NCBI GenBank assembly: GCA_942490945.1
Contig: CALNYZ010000044.1
Location: 682,001 to 746,000, forward strand
DNA: 64,000 nucleotides
Reading direction: 5' to 3'
DNA from: CALNYZ01 sp942490945
GTDB taxonomy: Bacteria; Pseudomonadota; Gammaproteobacteria; UBA6429; Thiohalophilaceae
The notes below the pieces were generated by a model, which worked only from the letters and a program-made list of their open reading frames with translations, had not been told where the DNA came from and ran no database searches. This document shows positions 60,502-64,000 of this stretch, in pieces (within the stretch, counting starts at the first letter, position 1; each line of letters begins with the position of its first letter). The translations under genes were made by a program, and so were the position numbers.

Positions 60502-61686
60502 ATGTCTGACATGATTCTTCTCGGTACACGCAAAGGCTCGGTTATCGTCGAGCGAAAAAATGGCCATTGGCAACCGCGGCCCATTACACATGCCGGCATC
60601 CCGGTATGTTATGCGGCACGCGATCCACGCGATGGCACCTTATGGGCATCGCTGGACCATGGACACTGGGGTACCAAGTTGTCGCGTTCGCGTGATAACG
60701 GTGCAACATGGGAAGAAGTGACGTCCATCAAATACCCGAAAGGCGCGCGCTATATTGTTAAATACCTGCCAACAGATGATTTTGATCCCGACGCCCCGAC
60801 GGCCGCTCCCGAGTATGCTGACGCCAGTGTTTACAAGATCTGGAACATTAGCTTTGGCCATGCCAGCCAACCCGGTCGGTTGTATGCCGGCACCATTCCC
60901 GGTGGGTTGTTTGTGAGTGATGACGGCGGCGAGAGTTGGGAACTCAACCTGCCATTATGGAATCATGAATCACGTGGCGGCGATTTGTTTGCCGGTGAGG
61001 CGACCAGTGAAAATAAATGGCACGGCACCCCGGCCAGCATGGAGTACGGTGTGTTTGAACCCGGCATTCATTCCATTTTTGTTGATCCGCGTGATGCCAA
61101 TCATCTCTATGTGGCGGTATCGACTGCCGGCGTGCTTGAATCTACCGATGGCGGCAAAACATGGCAAGGCCGCAACAAGGGCGTGACCAATGATTACCTG
61201 CCGGATCCGGAATCCGAATGGGGACACGATCCGCATTTCGTGACCGGCTGCGTTGGTCAACCGCAACATCTCTGGCAACAAAATCATTGCGGTGTGTATT
61301 ACAGCGATGATGGCGCGCAAAGCTGGCGCAAGGTCAGCGTGCCGGAAGCCGGGGTGCATTTTGGTTTTCCGGTCGCGGTGGATGCGCAGGACGGCCGCAC
61401 CGCCTGGGTTGTACCAGCGCAGGGCGACTTTCAACGCATGGCGATTGACGGTGGTGTGTGTGTTGCGCGCACCAACGATGGTGGTCAATCGTGGCAAACA
61501 TTCCGCAACGGCTTACCGCAAGATAATGCCTACGACATTGTGTTACGTCACAGCCTTGATATCGCAGGCGACACCTTATGTTTTGGCAGCACTACCGGTA
61601 ATGCCTACGTCTCCGAAGACCGCGGCGAATCCTGGCAGTGCCTCGGCAATAATTTCCCGCCAATTTATTCAGTACGTTTTGGTTAA
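60502..61686 (+). CDS. BNR-repeat (sialidase/VPS10-type) beta-propeller protein
   Basis: 394 aa, no signal peptide, so cytosolic. At least six Asp-box (SxDxGxTW) repeats: SRDNGATWEE, SDDGGESWEL, STDGGKTWQG, SDDGAQSWRK, TNDGGQSWQT, SEDRGESWQC. This makes a six- to seven-bladed propeller; catalytic sialidase residues were not recognised. GTGAGGA precedes ATG 60502. Pairs with the ThiS/MoaD-like gene 17 bp downstream. Confidence 0.88.
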   Translation: MSDMILLGTRKGSVIVERKNGHWQPRPITHAGIPVCYAARDPRDGTLWASLDHGHWGTKLSRSRDNGATWEEVTSIKYPKGARYIVKYLPTDDFDPDAPTAAPEYADASVYKIWNISFGHASQPGRLYAGTIPGGLFVSDDGGESWELNLPLWNHESRGGDLFAGEATSENKWHGTPASMEYGVFEPGIHSIFVDPRDANHLYVAVSTAGVLESTDGGKTWQGRNKGVTNDYLPDPESEWGHDPHFVTGCVGQPQHLWQQNHCGVYYSDDGAQSWRKVSVPEAGVHFGFPVAVDAQDGRTAWVVPAQGDFQRMAIDGGVCVARTNDGGQSWQTFRNGLPQDNAYDIVLRHSLDIAGDTLCFGSTTGNAYVSEDRGESWQCLGNNFPPIYSVRFG

Positions 61687-61703
61687 ATTGACACGCCACT
61701 GAC

Positions 61704-61982
61704 ATGCCCAGCGTTGAAATGACTCAACACCTTTACCGGTTTTTTCCGCAGCTAAAAGATCAGGAAATCACCGTACCGGCCGGTTCGGTCGCCGAGGTAT
61801 TGCAGGGAGTGAATGACATCGCACCAGGCATTATTGATTACATTCTTGATGAACACGGCGCGTTGCGCCGGCACGTGAACCTGTGTATTAACGACAACAT
61901 GGTCATCGACAAAAAAACACTTTCGGATCATGTATCGGAAAATGATACGGTATTTATTTTTCAGGCCTTGACGGGGGGATAG
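61704..61982 (+). CDS. ThiS/MoaD-family ubiquitin-like protein
   Basis: 92 aa beta-grasp protein that ends exactly in FIFQALTGG, the C-terminal di-glycine that sulfur-carrier proteins use after thiocarboxylation or for conjugation. VTQHLYRFFPQLKDQEITVP-like start, HVNLCINDNMVIDKKTLSDH and NDTVFIFQAL fit the fold. No MoaE, ThiG or E1-like gene is nearby. Probably cotranscribed with the BNR protein. Confidence 0.88.
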   Translation: MPSVEMTQHLYRFFPQLKDQEITVPAGSVAEVLQGVNDIAPGIIDYILDEHGALRRHVNLCINDNMVIDKKTLSDHVSENDTVFIFQALTGG

Positions 61983-62051
61983 TACAAGTCAGGATTTCGC
62001 GAAAATTTATTTTAAAATTATATGCACAGCAGGAAAACTTAACACATCACC

Positions 62052-62675
62052 ATGATGACAAAAATTAACGAAATTGGTTACTGGTCCGGCCTCGTCGCGT
62101 TCGTGTCGGTCGTCGCATTCGTTGTGGTGCAGCTCTTACAAATTTTGGGCATGCTGCATTTTCCGCTTGATGAAATTCTGATTTATGCGACTTCGCTTTG
62201 CATCGTTGTCCCCTTCATGCTGGAGATGCTCGCACTGCATTACCTGACAGTGAAGGAAAAACAGTTCTGGACCCATGCCGCGTTACTCTTCACACTTATA
62301 TATGCTGTATTTGTTACCGCTAACTATGTTGTACAGCTTGCCACCGTCGTGCCCGCGAAGTTAGCAGGAAACGCTGAAGCGATTCGAGTACTGGAACAAA
62401 CACCGCATTCCATGTTCTGGAACTTCGACGCAATCGGATACATCGCCATGGGCCTGGCAACCTTGTTTGCCATTCCTGCGTTGGGCAACACCGGTTTTGA
62501 TAAAGGGGTGAGGATAGCTTTTATCGCCCATGTGCTGGTCACGCCGCTCATCAGCTTTGTGTATTTTTATCCGGGCTTTTCCAATAATGTGCTGTTACTC
62601 GGCTTGCCGTGGGCATTAACCGCACCGACATTTATGCTCATGCTCGCAGTTATGTTGCGAAGCAGACAGGCATAA
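62052..62675 (+). CDS. Six-helix membrane protein, unknown
   Basis: 207 aa, six predicted membrane helices (about residues 12-34, 43-62, 75-97, 125-146, 155-174, 180-203). NFDAIGYIAMGLATLFAIPA lies in helix four. Not assigned to a family. Follows the ThiS-like gene by 69 bp. Confidence 0.65.
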   Translation: MMTKINEIGYWSGLVAFVSVVAFVVVQLLQILGMLHFPLDEILIYATSLCIVVPFMLEMLALHYLTVKEKQFWTHAALLFTLIYAVFVTANYVVQLATVVPAKLAGNAEAIRVLEQTPHSMFWNFDAIGYIAMGLATLFAIPALGNTGFDKGVRIAFIAHVLVTPLISFVYFYPGFSNNVLLLGLPWALTAPTFMLMLAVMLRSRQA

Positions 62676-62955
62676 AATATTTAAAGTCAGGCAAGATCTC
62701 TATGTCACTTCATTATTGGTGATAAGCGATTTACGTCTTATCTACTTACTTCATCCTGCTTGATTAGTCGATCCTTTACACTCATATACTTATCACTTGA
62801 TAACTTAATTTAGCTCACCAATTGGACAGAGTCTAATAAATAGTGATATTTTTCAGTTACCTACGTGAAATAAAACTTGCCATATTAGCAAGTTCTGATA
62901 TAGTGACCTCACCAAGTCGGCAAGCCTCTACGGGTTATTCATTGCTCTCGTAGAT
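62676..62955. other. Gene-free region
   Basis: About 280 AT-rich bases without a convincing gene. It presumably contains the promoter for the leader described at 62960-63057. Confidence 0.5.
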
Positions 62956-62959
62956 GGTC

Positions 62960-63057
62960 GAAAAAGGCTACCCATACCGAAAAGTATGGCGCGCAAAGTT
63001 ACCGGTCTAACAGCAGCCTGATTTTATATCAGCGCTTATGACAGCGGGACTACCGGC
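62960..63057 (+). promoter_or_regulatory. c-di-GMP-I (GEMM-I) riboswitch-like leader
   Basis: Key GEMM-I features appear in order: a hairpin CCATAC-CGAAAA-GTATGG with a GAAA-type loop (62972-62988), then GCGCAAAG (62991-62998; consensus ACGCAAAG), CCGGTCTAA (63002-63010; consensus CCGGCCUAA), a variable stem CCTGATTTTATATCAG, and AGCGGGACTACCGG (63043-63056; consensus AGCGGGGUUACCG). The usual AAA of GGGCAAACC reads TAC, a deviation at a ligand-contacting region. It precedes two secreted-protein genes by about 150 bp. A second partially similar stretch (CGAAAGGTTCGAGACG) follows at 63096. Confidence 0.55.
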
Positions 63058-63204
63058 ACATCACGAATAGCGTGTTGCCAAAGGCGACTCTTATCGAAAG
63101 GTTCGAGACGTCGGGTTACCAGTCTGGCGGGTCTGTTCTTACAGTCACCCTATGATCGGAACCAGCAACATAAATATGAAACTCAACCTGACAAGAGGTT
63201 TGTT

Positions 63205-63546
63205 ATGTCTTTTACTGTCCGTCATTTCTGGCTCGTTACTACCGCCACAATCTTTTTTATTTCCAATACCCAGGCTGTTAGTGCGGCTGACGATGGTGCT
63301 GCGTTCAAATTATATCAATCGCAATTAAAGCGTTTGCATAAACCTTCCAAAAGCCAACTCAAACGCGAGCAAAATGATCGTGTGTATGTTTACGTCGGTA
63401 TTAAAGATCGGGAAGTGGAAGAAGCGCTTGATAAACATTTTGACCGAATTGAACACTTCCTGTTTGCGTCGGTCATCGTTACCGATAGGAAAGGCAAGCC
63501 TGTTTATAAAAACGGACATATCGTCACTGAAAGCGATGGTTGCTAG
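63205..63546 (+). CDS. Small secreted protein, unknown
   Basis: 113 aa. Signal peptide ends AVSAA. The mature part is charged (QSQLKRLHKPSKSQLKREQN, VYVYVGIKDREVEEALDKHF) with one C-terminal cysteine as last residue but none other. No family recognised. AAGAGG precedes ATG 63205. The next gene, a secreted rhodanese, follows after about 80 bp; both lie behind the riboswitch-like leader. Confidence 0.65.
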   Translation: MSFTVRHFWLVTTATIFFISNTQAVSAADDGAAFKLYQSQLKRLHKPSKSQLKREQNDRVYVYVGIKDREVEEALDKHFDRIEHFLFASVIVTDRKGKPVYKNGHIVTESDGC

Positions 63547-63629
63547 TACGACTTGAATTATTTTCGCGACAGGGTGTATGCCGTGTCGCTATACAGAATT
63601 AACTAAATAAGCTAAAGAGGTAAATTATT

Positions 63630-64000
63630 ATGGTTCGTAAATTATTTGTCGCATTCATTTGCCAGTTGTTATTTATTGCGTCTGCTGTTGCAGCCGACGA
63701 GAATTTTCCCGGCCGAGCAAAACACCCGGATGTACCGGTAATGTCTATCAATGAACTGGCCGGTAAAATAAATGATGTAGTCGTAGTCGATGCGCGCTCT
63801 GCATTGGAGTTCGATACCTTACGCATTAACGGCGCAGTCAACATTCCTGTCGCCAGCAAAACCTTTGACAAACAAGTTACTGATATACGCAAAAAAACAA
63901 ACAAACCAATCGTATTCTATTGTAATGGTCGTACCTGTTTTAAATCCTACCGTGCTGTACGGTTGGCAAAGAAGGCCGGTCTCGATAACGTCTATGCCTA
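63630..64000 (+). CDS. Secreted rhodanese (3' end beyond window)
   Basis: 123 codons before the right edge. ATG 63630 follows AAAGAGG. Signal peptide ends SAVAA, so periplasmic. Rhodanese domain: VMSINELAGKINDVVVVDAR, SALEFDTLRINGAVNIPVAS and active-site FYCNGRTCFKS with the catalytic Cys in CNGRTC. Unlike the yibN gene at 2192, it is exported. Truncated by the window. Confidence 0.88.
   Translation, partial: MVRKLFVAFICQLLFIASAVAADENFPGRAKHPDVPVMSINELAGKINDVVVVDARSALEFDTLRINGAVNIPVASKTFDKQVTDIRKKTNKPIVFYCNGRTCFKSYRAVRLAKKAGLDNVYA

Noticed and set aside
63090..63140. Second complete riboswitch in tandem
   Set aside because: CGAAAGGTTCGAGACG resembles part of the first aptamer, but the conserved ACGCAAAG and distal stem are missing.

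Overview
The window is about 64 kb of a gammaproteobacterial chromosome. The evidence is a syntenic block known from Escherichia coli relatives (gpmI | yibN-grxC-secB-gpsA ... trmL), a complete set of MSHA type IV pilus genes, glnL/glnG (ntrB/ntrC), and a chromosomal integron-type gene cassette array. Several genes point to sulfur chemistry (a SqrR/BigR-like regulator, three sulfur-relay or thiol proteins beside it, a SoxB-like nucleotidase, a second secreted rhodanese). The genus cannot be named from the sequence alone.

Layout. 1-5.8 kb: gpmI (cut by the left edge) divergent from a sulfur/thiol operon-like run (ArsR/SqrR-like regulator, membrane rhodanese, glutaredoxin, secreted DsrE-like protein, thioredoxin 2), then secB and gpsA. 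5.8-9.3 kb: an accessory patch with REP elements, a broken REP-associated transposase, a Fic protein with iterated operator-like repeats, a remnant of a DNA methylase, and an intact REP-associated tyrosine transposase (RAYT) with a 260-bp tandem duplication. 9.3-11.6 kb: a membrane protein, trmL and a class 1B dihydroorotate dehydrogenase. 11.9-23.7 kb: first MSHA module (mshE, mshG, five prepilin-like genes, mshP, mshQ) riddled with REP arrays of 126-bp and 152-bp period. 23.7-39 kb: cytochrome c, decayed PEP-CTERM-like gene, FimT-like prepilin, CPBP protease, TudS/DUF1722 protein, PilZ protein, ntrBC with NtrC-like sites, DUF4124 protein, MauG-like peroxidase, SoxB-like nucleotidase. 39.4-46.2 kb: second MSHA module (mshI, a PilN-like gene, mshJ, K, L, M, N) on the opposite strand. 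46.4-50.1 kb: a secreted unknown and an HlyD/ABC exporter.

50.2-56.4 kb is the most unusual part: at least eight, probably ten, attC-like sites in one orientation separate mostly small AT-rich genes, with no integrase in the window (a CALIN-type array). Cassette boundaries can be checked because the first bases of a cassette are the reverse complement of its last bases; this holds exactly for six cassettes and approximately for two more. One cassette carries a truncated T6SS amidase effector (Tae4) translationally coupled to an intact Tai4-like immunity lipoprotein; another carries no gene; a 207-bp MITE-like element sits exactly in one attC core.

56.4-64 kb: GNAT, YdhR-like and NUDIX genes, a GST-like and a metallo-beta-lactamase-fold gene divergent from a TetR regulator with two 16-bp palindromic operators, a BNR-repeat protein paired with a ThiS/MoaD-like protein, a membrane protein, a c-di-GMP-I riboswitch-like leader, a small secreted protein and a secreted rhodanese cut by the right edge.
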